A stretch of DNA of 64,000 nt from Paenibacillus sp. YPG26 (GTDB taxonomy: Bacteria; Bacillota; Bacilli; Paenibacillales; Paenibacillaceae). Where the stretch lies: positions 3,596,001 through 3,660,000 of the forward strand of contig NZ_CP084530.1 in NCBI RefSeq assembly GCF_023704175.1, read 5' to 3'. Shown piece after piece: positions 27,961-36,500 of the stretch. The translations under genes were made by a program, and so were the position numbers. Each line of letters opens with the position of its first letter. The stretch's first letter is position 1. The notes beneath the pieces were generated by a model that saw only the letters and a program-made list of their open reading frames with translations, made no database searches and had not been told where the DNA came from.

Positions 27961-27984
27961 TTAGGTAACCTATTATATTGTAAA
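27961..27984 (-). promoter_or_regulatory. MarR operator candidate in its own promoter
   Basis: TAGGTAACCTA (27962-27972) is a symmetric 11-mer flanked by AT-rich arms (ATAAT and TTAT). On the minus strand a -35-like TTTACA (27979-27984) lies just upstream, so a bound MarR dimer would cover the promoter spacer. The -10 is not clear. Confidence 0.6.
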
Positions 27985-28051
27985 GCTAATTATATTCCTC
28001 CCTTGTTATGCATGTCAATTATGCTTGCTCCTGCCTGCCTATATAACGAAA

Positions 28052-28074
28052 AAGGCCCCCTCTTAGGGGACCTT
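28052..28074 (-). terminator. Intrinsic terminator of pdaA
   Basis: AAGG.CCCC and GGGG.CCTT pair around a 5-base loop with one mismatch, and the minus strand continues into TTTTT (28049-28053). Confidence 0.8.
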
Positions 28075-28175
28075 GGAACAACCTTCTATCGAACAACAGG
28101 CCAATTAACCGACTTCGCTAACTGCCTGGAATCACGCTTGAATCCCGCCTGGGATGGCTCCGAATCCACTTAGAA

Positions 28176-28991
28176 TCAGTCGGTGCCCGGAGCCTTTTGC
28201 TGACCAGGCAGGTCATTCAGGCTCTTGAACGTGTAGCCCTGCCTTCTGGCTTCATCAATAATGGCCCCCAGGGCGTCCGTGTTATCTTTGGATATCGCAT
28301 GGATAAGCAGCACAGCGCCCGGATGCAGCTGACTGGTCACCTTCCGGAAGGCATAGTCCGCGCCCTTCTGGTCATTCACATCCCAATCCTTATAGGCCAC
28401 CGACCAGAAGACATTCGTATATCCATACTGGCGCGTAACCCTCAGAGTACGATCATTGAATATCCCTCTTGGCGGGCGCAGGAAGGTCATCTCCTTCACT
28501 CCGGTTACCTCTGTAACGGCCTGCTTCACTTTATCCAACTCTTCCTTGATCCGCTCATCGGATACCGTGGTCATATCGGGATGGCTCCAGGAATGGTTGC
28601 CGATAATATGTCCCTCCGCAGCCATTCGCTTGACCAGTTCAGGCTGATCCTTCACATAGTGTCCGGTAATGAAGAACGCCACAGGCACCTTTTTCTCCTT
28701 CAAGGTATCCAGTATCTTCGAGGTATAGGCATTATTCTCGTAGCCGTTGTCAAAAGTCAGGAAGATGTCCTTCCTGCTGGTGTCTCCTGTAAATATCGCA
28801 CCATTCTTATCAAGAATGTCCTTGAATCCTTCCTCGTTGATCGAGGGAAGACTTCCATTCACGCTCTTCTTGAACCCGAAATGAAACGGTCCATCTGCCC
28901 TGACCGTATTACCTGATGTGGCCATATTTATTCCCAGACACAAGCACAAGCATATGCCTATGGCTGTCGCCATCCATACCCTATGTTTCAT
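28176..28991 (-). CDS. pdaA: Delta-lactam-forming polysaccharide deacetylase PdaA
   Basis: Removes the acetyl group from N-acetylmuramic acid so that muramic delta-lactam, the mark of spore cortex needed for germination lysis, can form. An N-terminal signal segment is followed by the NodB domain: FLTFDNGYENN (Asp81), the zinc motif HIIGNHSWSHPD, LRPPRG and HPGAVLLIHAIS. The sequence follows PdaA closely, including the N-terminal FHFGFKKSVNGSLPS. It is monocistronic with its own terminator and is expected to be expressed in the forespore. Confidence 0.95.
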   Translation of the reverse strand: MKHRVWMATAIGICLCLCLGINMATSGNTVRADGPFHFGFKKSVNGSLPSINEEGFKDILDKNGAIFTGDTSRKDIFLTFDNGYENNAYTSKILDTLKEKKVPVAFFITGHYVKDQPELVKRMAAEGHIIGNHSWSHPDMTTVSDERIKEELDKVKQAVTEVTGVKEMTFLRPPRGIFNDRTLRVTRQYGYTNVFWSVAYKDWDVNDQKGADYAFRKVTSQLHPGAVLLIHAISKDNTDALGAIIDEARRQGYTFKSLNDLPGQQKAPGTD

Positions 28992-29130
28992 TGGTCTTCT
29001 CCCTTGTATATATTTGTAACCTGCCCTGCTGCACTGTAATATGGTCTTAACCTTTGTACAATGAGCCGCTTCTATACCTGAAGACCAATATTAAATTTCT
29101 TAATTCCAATACAGAAAGGCATGAAGGCAA

Positions 29131-30207
29131 TTGGAGCAACAACAACATCCCAAGACACGTAAGAAGAACTCCCTCTGGTGGCTGGGCAGTCTGATCGCAC
29201 TAATTCTGGCAAAAGGAAAGACGCTGCTCGCTGTCCTGAAGTTCAGCAAGCTGGGCGGCGCCCTGATCTCCATGGCGGTGTCCATAGGCGCCTACGCTCT
29301 CATTTATCCATGGGGCTTTGCGGTAGGCTTTGTCGCTCTCTTGTTCGTACATGAGCTCGGTCATGTGATCGCCGCCAAGCGGAAAGGGCTTCCGGTATCC
29401 GCCCCGCTATTCATTCCTTTTCTGGGCGCATTAATCACGATGAAGCGGAATCCGCGGGATGCGCAGACCGAGGCCTATATTGCCCTTGGCGGCCCGATCC
29501 TTGGAAGTCTTGGCGCCCTGGCTATGTTCGCCGCGGCCTATTACCTGGACAGTCCGCTGCTGTACGCGCTGGCCAATGTAGGATTCTTCCTTAACCTGCT
29601 TAATCTGCTGCCCATTCATCCGCTGGATGGCGGCAGGATCGCCACGGCGGTAACCCGCTGGCTGTGGCTGGTCGGACTCATAGGAGGTCTATATGTTATT
29701 ATTCTCCTGAAATCGTTCCTGTTCTTTATTATCTGGGTGATGTTCGCCTTTGATCTATACGGGAAGTATGGACGTCAGAAGAAACAGGCTCCTCGTTCAC
29801 TTCGGGGCACATTCCAGGTCCCGGTGGAACACCTGCGGGAACAGGGTTACCTTATCCCGGGAACCGGGCACCGGCGGGAGCTGCCCTTCACCACGTACAG
29901 TGAACTGGACGGGCAGCAGTATGTGAAGGCGATATGGGAAGGCCTGGATTTCGAAGGCTTGATCGCCCTTCCTCAGCAGGGTCTGATTCAGAAGGTTCAA
30001 GTGGTTCAAATCGAACATGTGGAGAAGGAAGACGGCCTGCACCTCGCCATACAGTGTCAGGTTGAATACGAGGTCTTCGAGAATAACAAATACTATGATG
30101 TTCCGGTCGCTTCCCGCATTGGCTACGGAATCACCTACGTTCTGCTTGCCGCGGGATTGGCAGGAATGATGTATGTAGTGCATCAGGTTAGCGATCTCAC
30201 TTTATAA
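29131..30207 (+). CDS. Site-2-protease-family (M50) membrane metalloprotease
   Basis: A 358-residue membrane protein. The zinc motif HELGH (residues 74-78) lies in a helix, and the third ligand is in LNLLPIHPLDGGR near residue 169, so the active site is complete. The C-terminal 130 residues form a soluble domain (VPVEHLREQGYLIPGTG, SELDGQQYVKAIW) before a final helix. The TTG at 29131 follows GAAGG closely; an ATG at 29121 is out of frame. The target is unknown, since no sigma/anti-sigma pair is adjacent. Confidence 0.88.
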   Translation: MEQQQHPKTRKKNSLWWLGSLIALILAKGKTLLAVLKFSKLGGALISMAVSIGAYALIYPWGFAVGFVALLFVHELGHVIAAKRKGLPVSAPLFIPFLGALITMKRNPRDAQTEAYIALGGPILGSLGALAMFAAAYYLDSPLLYALANVGFFLNLLNLLPIHPLDGGRIATAVTRWLWLVGLIGGLYVIILLKSFLFFIIWVMFAFDLYGKYGRQKKQAPRSLRGTFQVPVEHLREQGYLIPGTGHRRELPFTTYSELDGQQYVKAIWEGLDFEGLIALPQQGLIQKVQVVQIEHVEKEDGLHLAIQCQVEYEVFENNKYYDVPVASRIGYGITYVLLAAGLAGMMYVVHQVSDLTL

Positions 30208-30219
30208 GCCTGTACGAAT

Positions 30220-30259
30220 AGAGGCTGGTCACCCGTCTACATGACAGGGACCAGCCTCT
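30220..30259. terminator. Bidirectional intrinsic terminator
   Basis: AGAGGCTGGTC (30220-30230) and GACCAGCCTCT (30249-30259) form a perfect 11-bp stem between two convergent genes. Confidence 0.85.
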
Positions 30260-30271
30260 TGGAGTGCTTGC

Positions 30272-31672
30272 TTATTCGTCTTGCGTCGGCTTCGTTAGCC
30301 CGCTGTTCTTAATTCCGTAGGTGAAGTATATAACCAGACCGATCGCCATCCAGATCAGGAAGGCTTCCCAGGTCACAAGCGGCAGGCTGAACAGCAGATA
30401 CCCGCAGAAGATAATAGCCAGCAGTGGAATTACCGGAACCCAGGGCACCCGGAAGGAACGCTGCAGATCCGGACGCGCCTTGCGCAAAATAATAATACCG
30501 ATGGCCACCGAGATGAACGCGAACAGGGTACCAATGCTGACCAGATCCGACAATCTGTCGAGGGGAAGCACACCCGCGAAGAAAGCCACGATGATTCCTG
30601 TTGCCCATGTGCTGACCGTAGGTGCTTTGGTCTTCGGATTCAACCGGGACAGCTTCTTCGGCAGCAGGCCGTCACGTCCAATTGCATAGAGCAGGCGTGT
30701 CTGTCCATACAAGAGCACGAACAATACCGTGGTGATCCCGACAATAGCTCCGATTGAGATGAATCCGGCAATCCAGTCCTGATGAATGAACTGAATGGCG
30801 AAGGCTACCGGGTTCTTCACATCAAGCATCTGGTAAGGCACGATGCCGGTTAGCACGGCCGTCACCAGCACGTACAGCAGGGCGCATACAACTAGCGAAG
30901 CAATGATGCCGCGCGGGAGATCTCTCTGCGGATTACGAACTTCCTCCGCTGCGGTTGCTACTACATCGAAGCCGATGTAGGCGATGAATGCGGTGGCTGC
31001 GCCCGTCATTACACCTCCGAAGCCGAACGGCATGAACGGAGTCCAGTTGGCGGGCTTCACATAGAATACACCGACAACGAGGAAGAGCACGATGACAGCA
31101 ATCTTGATTACCACCATAATCGTGTTCAGCCGGGTTGACTCCTTGGCTCCCCGCGAGACCATGAAGGTCAGCAGCAGCGCAATAAGGACAGCAGGCAGAT
31201 CAATATAGGTTCCTTTACTCGTATCAAAAGCACTTGTGAAGGCATGCGGCAGATGAATGCCGAAGCCGGACAGCAGCCCCTGGAAGTATCCCGACCATCC
31301 ACTGGCTACCATCGATGCCGCGAAACCGTATTCCAGGATAAGATCCCAGCCTAATATCCAGGCGACAATCTCCCCGAAGGTGGCATAACTGTAAGTATAT
31401 GCACTGCCGGAGACAGGGACCATTGAGGCCAGCTCCGCGTAACAGAGCGCACAGAAGGCACAGACCAGTCCTGCAATTACGAACGACAGGATCAATGCTG
31501 GTCCTGCATGCCGGGCAGCCGCTACACCGGTCATAACGAAGATCCCGGTACCCACCACGCAGCCAATTCCCAGCATGGTCAGATCAAATGCGCCCAGCTC
31601 TTTCTTTAAGGTATTGCCTTTGTTCTTCATCTCCATCATGGATGAGATGGATTTTCTCCTCATTATGTTCAT
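30272..31672 (-). CDS. APC-family amino acid permease (YfnA-like, CAT subfamily)
   Basis: A 466-residue transporter with about 12 helices. Helix 1 is LTMLGIGCVVGTGIFVMTG with the GIG substrate motif, followed by FCALCYAELASMVPVSGSAYTYSY and AFIAYIGFDVVATAAEEVRNPQ. The match by eye to Bacillus YfnA runs along the whole length. YfnA relatives carry cationic or sulfur-containing amino-acid-like substrates; the exact substrate here is not deducible. A perfect TATAAT lies at 31746-31751 upstream. Several in-frame ATGs near the start make the first 12 residues uncertain. Confidence 0.88.
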   Translation of the reverse strand: MNIMRRKSISSMMEMKNKGNTLKKELGAFDLTMLGIGCVVGTGIFVMTGVAAARHAGPALILSFVIAGLVCAFCALCYAELASMVPVSGSAYTYSYATFGEIVAWILGWDLILEYGFAASMVASGWSGYFQGLLSGFGIHLPHAFTSAFDTSKGTYIDLPAVLIALLLTFMVSRGAKESTRLNTIMVVIKIAVIVLFLVVGVFYVKPANWTPFMPFGFGGVMTGAATAFIAYIGFDVVATAAEEVRNPQRDLPRGIIASLVVCALLYVLVTAVLTGIVPYQMLDVKNPVAFAIQFIHQDWIAGFISIGAIVGITTVLFVLLYGQTRLLYAIGRDGLLPKKLSRLNPKTKAPTVSTWATGIIVAFFAGVLPLDRLSDLVSIGTLFAFISVAIGIIILRKARPDLQRSFRVPWVPVIPLLAIIFCGYLLFSLPLVTWEAFLIWMAIGLVIYFTYGIKNSGLTKPTQDE

Positions 31673-31831
31673 CCGGATTCCCCTACTCTAAATTTAGTCA
31701 GTTCTAGCTTGTTATGAGTATTAATTTCTTGTATCATATTTCGCTATTATAAGAAATTTAACCAAACAAAAGAAGAATAAGCTGTGAGGTAATATATTAC
31801 TTTTTTATTTTTTTGGGTTTCAGACGCAAAA

Positions 31832-31854
31832 AAAGCACCCCGTCTGGATGCTTT
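31832..31854 (-). terminator. Intrinsic terminator of the YwnA-like gene
   Basis: AAAGCATCC and GGGTGCTTT pair (one G-T) around a short loop on the minus strand, then run into seven T residues (31828-31834). Confidence 0.85.
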
Positions 31855-31881
31855 CACTAATATTCCAAGCCTTTGGGCATC

Positions 31882-32316
31882 TTAATTGGCAGTCTCGCGC
31901 CGGATTAAATCGTTGACGATGTACTCCATCGTAATGGATGACAGTTCCTTCTCCATCGCGTTCTGCGCCCGGGTGAAGGAAGTCTCAAGCGTCGACTGAA
32001 TGTTCCTTCCAACCGTGCACTCCGGATTCGGATTGCCATGGATGGAGAACAACTCATCTGAGATATCGACCTGAACGGCCCGGTAGACATCCAGTAAAGT
32101 GATATCTTCAAGAGGACGCGCAAGCCTGGCGCCGGCCACATCTGGCGAGGTCGCCACAAGCTTTGCACGGCTTAACATACTTATAATCCGGCTTATTACC
32201 ACAGGATCTGTATTTACACTGCCGGCAATGAACTCTGAAGTCATGCGTCCTTCCTTCTCCAGATTAAGCAGGGATAATATGTGTACTGCAACAGATACAC
32301 GGCTGCTGATCGCCAT
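31882..32316 (-). CDS. Rrf2-family regulator, YwnA-like
   Basis: A 144-residue winged-helix regulator: ISSRVSVAVHILSLLNLE, SVNTDPVVISRIISMLSRAKL and a C-terminal stretch LFSIHGNPNPECTVGRNIQ that matches YwnA. Only one Cys (ECTVG) is present, so it cannot hold an Fe-S cluster like IscR. A perfect palindrome overlaps its own -10, pointing to autorepression. The ATG follows GGGGAGGTAGACGAA. No clear target is adjacent. Confidence 0.9.
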   Translation of the reverse strand: MAISSRVSVAVHILSLLNLEKEGRMTSEFIAGSVNTDPVVISRIISMLSRAKLVATSPDVAGARLARPLEDITLLDVYRAVQVDISDELFSIHGNPNPECTVGRNIQSTLETSFTRAQNAMEKELSSITMEYIVNDLIRRETAN

Positions 32317-32337
32317 TTCGTCTACCTCCCCAATCTA

Positions 32338-32356
32338 GTATAACCTAATTATACCA
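32338..32356 (-). promoter_or_regulatory. Extended -10 promoter overlapped by palindrome, YwnA-like gene
   Basis: The minus strand reads TGGTATAAT, an extended -10 (TATAAT at 32348-32353). It is embedded in the palindrome GTATAACCTAATTATAC (32338-32354), whose 6-bp arms are perfect. A bound regulator would directly cover the -10. Confidence 0.68.
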
Positions 32357-32373
32357 GAGACTGCTGCCGTATG

Positions 32374-33264
32374 TTATTCCCCTCCGGTTAATACTTCTTG
32401 GGCGAACCGGATCCATTCTCTTGCGGCAAATGATAAATAGCGGTCTTCCCGCCAAATGATACCGAGCTTCCAGGGAATGACCGGGTCTACCAGAGGCAGA
32501 ACCGTAACCCGGGAAGGGTCCATCTCCCGGCATACCGTCTCCGGCAGAAGGGCAATGCCGAGATTGGCGGCTACCATCTCACTGATCAAGTCCCATTGAG
32601 AGCTCTCGTAGACAACCCGGGGCTGGAATCCAGCACGGACACATTCGGTAATAATCCGGTCATGCAGGACGAAGTCCTCCCGGAACAAGACAAAGGACTC
32701 TGCTGCAAGCTCAGTCAGGGGGACTTCCCCAAGCACTGCAAGCCGATGCGACGGGTGCACGATCAGATTCAGCTTCTCTTCCACAAAAGAAAAGCACTCC
32801 AGACCTTCCACAGTGACGGGCAGCACCGTGATGCCTACATCCAGCGCGCCGCTGTCCGTGTCCGCCTCCACCTTCTTGGCCCCATCCTCGAACAGCTGAA
32901 TCGTAATGTCCGGATACCGCTTATGGAACTGCCCGATGATCTTCGGGAAGAAGCTCGCGCCTACCATCGGCGGAAGCCCGATTCGGATATGTCCCTTCTT
33001 CAAATTCCGCAGATCATCCAGCTCCGCCGACATGCTATTGAAGGACTTAACGATATTCTGGGCTTGATTAACCATAATCTGCCCAGCATCCGTCAGACTG
33101 ATCCGCTTGCCGCTTCTGTCAAACAAAGTGATCCCGAGCTCTTCCTCCATCTGCCTGATCGTCTTGCTGATCGTCGGCTGGGTGATATACAGCGACTCCG
33201 CCGCTTTCGTGAAGCTCTTCAGTCTGGCGACCTCAATAAGATACTGCAGTTGACGGATATCCAC
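32374..33264 (-). CDS. cidR: LysR-family regulator CidR (YwbI-like)
   Basis: A 296-residue LysR-type activator: N-terminal HTH (MDIRQLQYLIEVARLKSFTK, then AAESLYITQPTISKTIRQME), linker helix and a type 2 periplasmic-binding-like effector domain (GHIRIGLPPMVGASFFPKII). It is transcribed divergently from the CidA/CidB pair, the arrangement of ywbI-ywbHG in Bacillus subtilis, where the regulator responds to acetate or overflow metabolism. The ATG has GAGATGAGGT upstream. Confidence 0.88.
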   Translation of the reverse strand: MDIRQLQYLIEVARLKSFTKAAESLYITQPTISKTIRQMEEELGITLFDRSGKRISLTDAGQIMVNQAQNIVKSFNSMSAELDDLRNLKKGHIRIGLPPMVGASFFPKIIGQFHKRYPDITIQLFEDGAKKVEADTDSGALDVGITVLPVTVEGLECFSFVEEKLNLIVHPSHRLAVLGEVPLTELAAESFVLFREDFVLHDRIITECVRAGFQPRVVYESSQWDLISEMVAANLGIALLPETVCREMDPSRVTVLPLVDPVIPWKLGIIWREDRYLSFAAREWIRFAQEVLTGGE

Positions 33265-33388
33265 GAAAGCACCTCATCTCTAACCATAGCCATTTGGAAT
33301 GCAAAACATTCGATATATGCATTATACCTATGAAAGAAATTGATGTAAAATTTCAATACACACAGAAAATGAAAGAAGGATTTCGCAA

Positions 33389-33766
33389 ATGGGAAAATTA
33401 AAGTCCTTGCTGATGGGTGTCCTGCAAATCGCCATCCTGTTCTTTATTTCCATGGCTATGAATAAAATTGTGGACCTGCTCCACCTGAATATACCAGGAA
33501 GTATCCTTGGCATTATCGTTATATTTACGCTCCTGAAGACAGGTATCGTGAAGCTGGAGTGGATCGAGAAGGGGGCCAATTGGCTGCTCGCAGAGCTTCT
33601 GCTGTTCTTCATCCCTTCCGCTGTAGGCGTAATGAAATATATCCCCATGCTTGAAAGTGATGGAGTTCGCATCCTCATTGTTGTCATTTTTAGCACATTT
33701 ATTGTTATGGCCAGCTCCGGACTCACCGCGTCGGGAATGGCCAAGCGAAAGGAGAAGCAGGTATGA
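33389..33766 (+). CDS. cidA: CidA/LrgA-family holin-like protein
   Basis: A 125-residue membrane protein with four helices, including the family signature LHLNIPGSILGIIVIFTLL and LLFFIPSAVGVM. CidA-type proteins modulate murein hydrolase activity and, with CidB, overflow metabolite transport. The start is an ATG preceded by GAAAGAAGGA. The stop overlaps the cidB start by 4 bp. The divergent LysR gene supports the Cid rather than the Lrg assignment. Confidence 0.9.
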   Translation: MGKLKSLLMGVLQIAILFFISMAMNKIVDLLHLNIPGSILGIIVIFTLLKTGIVKLEWIEKGANWLLAELLLFFIPSAVGVMKYIPMLESDGVRILIVVIFSTFIVMASSGLTASGMAKRKEKQV

Positions 33767-34449
33767 TCACCGGTCTATTCTGTCTGTTCATCACGATAAG
33801 CCTATATTTTGCATGCAAAAAATTGTACAGTGTAAGGCCGCGCGTCTATTTCTCCCCGCTGCTGGTCACGCCGCTCGTCCTGGTCATCGGGCTGCTGCTC
33901 GTACATATTCCGTATGAAGCCTACAACAGCGGGGGACAGTGGCTCAGCAGCATGCTGCAGCCGGCCACGGTGGCTTTTGCCGTACCTCTCTTCAAATACT
34001 ATAAAGTGCTCAAGAAATATGCGGCCCTGATTCTGATCAGTGTGCTGTCGGGTTCGCTTGTAGCCATCGTATCTTCCCTGCTGCTGGCTCAGAGCATGCA
34101 TCTGGATAATGCTCTTGTCAGCAGTCTGGTGCCCCGCTCGGTCACTACGCCTATTGCGATGAGCGTCTCCGAGGTTATTGGCGGCGTACCGAACATTACG
34201 GCAGTCTTCGTTATTATTACCGGGCTGCTCGGTTCCATGATTGGTCCCATGATCGTGAAGATGTTCCGTATCGACAACGAGGTTGCACGCGGTGTCCTGC
34301 TGGGTACGGGCGCCCATGGCACCGGCACCTCCAAAGCCTTCGAGCTGAGCTCGCTGACAGGCACCATCTCCAGCATTTCGATGATTGTCGCCGCCTTGTT
34401 CACTCTAGGAGCAGCCCCCCTTATCATCTCCGTGCTTGCCCGGCTCTAG
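33763..34449 (+). CDS. cidB: CidB/LrgB-family membrane protein
   Basis: A 228-residue polytopic protein: FSPLLVTPLVLVIGLLLVHIPYEAYNSGGQWL, VPLFKYYKVLKKYAALI and the conserved LVPRSVTTPIAMSVSEVIGG and LGTGAHGTGTSKAFE. These are the LrgB/CidB family marks. It works with CidA in the membrane. The start codon is coupled to the cidA stop (ATGA), and a terminator follows. Confidence 0.93.
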   Translation: MITGLFCLFITISLYFACKKLYSVRPRVYFSPLLVTPLVLVIGLLLVHIPYEAYNSGGQWLSSMLQPATVAFAVPLFKYYKVLKKYAALILISVLSGSLVAIVSSLLLAQSMHLDNALVSSLVPRSVTTPIAMSVSEVIGGVPNITAVFVIITGLLGSMIGPMIVKMFRIDNEVARGVLLGTGAHGTGTSKAFELSSLTGTISSISMIVAALFTLGAAPLIISVLARL

Positions 34450-34478
34450 TTGTAACCATAGCTCTTCCTCTTACCGAG

Positions 34479-34507
34479 AAGCTCTGTCCTTAGGGATCAG
34501 GGCTTTT
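34479..34507 (+). terminator. Intrinsic terminator of cidAB
   Basis: AAGCTCTG (34479-34486) pairs with CAGGGCTT (34498-34505) with one wobble pair and further GTCC/GGA(T) pairing inside, followed by TTTCTTT. Confidence 0.8.
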
Positions 34508-34558
34508 CTTTGCGTATCATCATAGCCAGGTTAAATGGGAGTATGCTTGGATTTTACA

Positions 34559-34612
34559 TTATACAAAGTTTAACACCCGCTTCATGTTCCGTTGACACCT
34601 CTTGTCTACACT
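34559..34612 (+). promoter_or_regulatory. Pho box and promoter of the ugp operon
   Basis: Four TT(A/C/G)ACA-like hexamers occur at exact 11-bp intervals: TTATAC (34559), TTAACA (34570), TTCATG (34581) and TTGACA (34592). This is the spacing of PhoP binding sites in Bacillus. A -10-like TACACT follows at 34607-34612 without a separate -35, as expected for PhoP-activated promoters. Confidence 0.7.
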
Positions 34613-34647
34613 GGACTGAGATGTCTTATTAAGGAGGAACCCTCTTC

Positions 34648-35604
34648 ATGAGTATGCTGCACAAAAGGGCCCCATTATCGCCCACTGCGGTCCCGCCTGC
34701 CTCTTCAACCGTCCGAAGACGGTTCAACCTGGCCCGCTTGAAGGAGAACGCGCTGGCTTACGTCTTTCTCGCTCCATCCCTGTTGTTCTTTGGAACCTTT
34801 CTACTCTATCCCATGCTGAAATCCATATATCTCAGCTTCCATCTGACCGACCCCCGCGGACGTATCGCCGCCTATGTGGGGCTGGATAACTTCAAGTCCC
34901 TGTTCCTGTCCGAGGCTCTCTGGAGCGGTCTGGCGGTAACCGGCCAATTCGCCCTGCTTACCGTACCGACCGGTATTGTTCTGGGTCTCCTCATGTCCGC
35001 TCTGGCTCATGCCAAGCTTCGCGGGATACGTATCTTTCAATTCATCTTCTCACTGCCGCTGGCCGTATCGGTCAGCACCGCATCCGTAATCTGGATGATG
35101 CTGTTCCATCCAACGATGGGCATGTTCAACTACTTCTTAAGCCTGGCGGGAATTCCCTCGGTACAGTGGCTTACCGATCCTTCCTGGGCGCTGCTGTCCA
35201 TCGCTGTAATGACCATATGGATGAACTCGGGCTTTAACTTTATCGTGCTGCTCAGCGGACTTCAGGGCATCTCCGAAGATATCTATGACAGCGCCAAGAT
35301 TGACGGCTCAGGGCCTATCCGGACTTTCATCCGGCTGGTTATGCCGCTGCTGTCCCCGACCATCTTTTTTCTCTTCGTTGTGTCTGTCATCAATTCGCTT
35401 CAAGCCTTCGGACAGATTCACATCCTGACCAAAGGCGGTCCAGCCGGATCGACAGAGGTATTGGTCTATTCGATCTATAAAGAGGCCTTCGTGAACTATC
35501 AATTCGGAACCGGAAGCGCGATCTCCATTGTGCTGTTCCTCATTATTCTGCTGCTCACGCTTATTCAATTCATTTATGTCGAGAAGAAGGTGCATTATCA
35601 ATGA
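34648..35604 (+). CDS. ugpA: Ugp-type ABC transporter permease (UgpA/MalF family)
   Basis: A 318-residue inner-membrane permease with six helices: ALAYVFLAPSLLFFGTFLLYP at residue 35, then the EAA loop EDIYDSAKIDGSGPIRTF, which docks the ATPase. It is the first gene of a permease-permease-binding protein operon whose binding protein matches UgpB, so import of glycerol-3-phosphate or its diesters is likely. AAGGAGG lies 10 bases before the ATG. The stop overlaps the next start by 4 bp. Confidence 0.9.
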   Translation: MSMLHKRAPLSPTAVPPASSTVRRRFNLARLKENALAYVFLAPSLLFFGTFLLYPMLKSIYLSFHLTDPRGRIAAYVGLDNFKSLFLSEALWSGLAVTGQFALLTVPTGIVLGLLMSALAHAKLRGIRIFQFIFSLPLAVSVSTASVIWMMLFHPTMGMFNYFLSLAGIPSVQWLTDPSWALLSIAVMTIWMNSGFNFIVLLSGLQGISEDIYDSAKIDGSGPIRTFIRLVMPLLSPTIFFLFVVSVINSLQAFGQIHILTKGGPAGSTEVLVYSIYKEAFVNYQFGTGSAISIVLFLIILLLTLIQFIYVEKKVHYQ

Positions 35605-36428
35605 TCCTGAGCCGGACCCTGTCTCGGGGGAGTGTCTATCTGCTGCTGTGTCTGATCAGCTTATGTATGATCTATCCGCTCCTGTATACCTTCCTGTCCG
35701 TCTTCATGACACCTGATGAGACCAGCCAGTATCCGCCGAAGCTTCTGCCGTCAAGCCTGTATCTCGGCAGCCTGGAAGCTGTGCTGAATCTCATTCCCGT
35801 AGGAAGATTTATTCTCAATAGCTTTATTGTCTCGTTCCTGGTCATGGCGGGGCAGGTAATTACAGGCAGTATGGCAGCCTATGCCTTTGCGTTCATCTCT
35901 TTCAAGGGCAAGGCCATCTGGTTCGCCGTCTTCATGTCCACCCTGATGATTCCCTGGGAAGTGACGATGATTCCGAATTTCCTGTTAATCAAATCCTGGG
36001 GCTGGCTCGACTCGTATCCAGGTATGGTCGTTCCATTTCTCGCTTCAGCGTTCGGCGTATTCCTTCTACGCCAGTTCTTCCTTCAACTGCCCAAGGAGCT
36101 GTTCGAGGCTGCCCGGATGGACGGGTGCGGACATCTGCGCTATTTCCTGCATATTGCGCTGCCTTTGTCTAAGCCCGCGCTGGCTACCTTGTCCGTCTAC
36201 GTCTTCCTGAATACCTGGAACATGTATCTATGGCCGCTGCTGATTACGAACACCGACACCATGCGTACGGTTCAGATTGGCATCAGCATGCTTCAGTTCG
36301 AGGATTCCACCGCCTGGAACGTCGTTCTCTGCGGGGTGGCCCTGGTTCTGCTGCCTTCACTTCTGCTCATTGTATTCGGGCTGAAATATCTCGTTCGCGG
36401 TCTTACAGCGGGCGCCATCAAGGGATAG
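35601..36428 (+). CDS. ugpE: Ugp-type ABC transporter permease (UgpE/MalG family)
   Basis: A 275-residue permease with six helices and the EAA loop LPKELFEAARMDGCGHLRYFLHIALPLSKPAL. It pairs with the upstream permease to form the channel. The start is coupled by ATGA overlap. No ATPase gene is present in the operon, so a shared MsmX/UgpC-type ATPase from elsewhere must serve it, as is common in Firmicutes. Confidence 0.9.
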   Translation: MILSRTLSRGSVYLLLCLISLCMIYPLLYTFLSVFMTPDETSQYPPKLLPSSLYLGSLEAVLNLIPVGRFILNSFIVSFLVMAGQVITGSMAAYAFAFISFKGKAIWFAVFMSTLMIPWEVTMIPNFLLIKSWGWLDSYPGMVVPFLASAFGVFLLRQFFLQLPKELFEAARMDGCGHLRYFLHIALPLSKPALATLSVYVFLNTWNMYLWPLLITNTDTMRTVQIGISMLQFEDSTAWNVVLCGVALVLLPSLLLIVFGLKYLVRGLTAGAIKG

Positions 36429-36500
36429 ATCCGGTAATTCCCGTCCAGGTGACGGCTTACACATAATAAATATACAGGATAAGGGAGAGATTAACGGACA

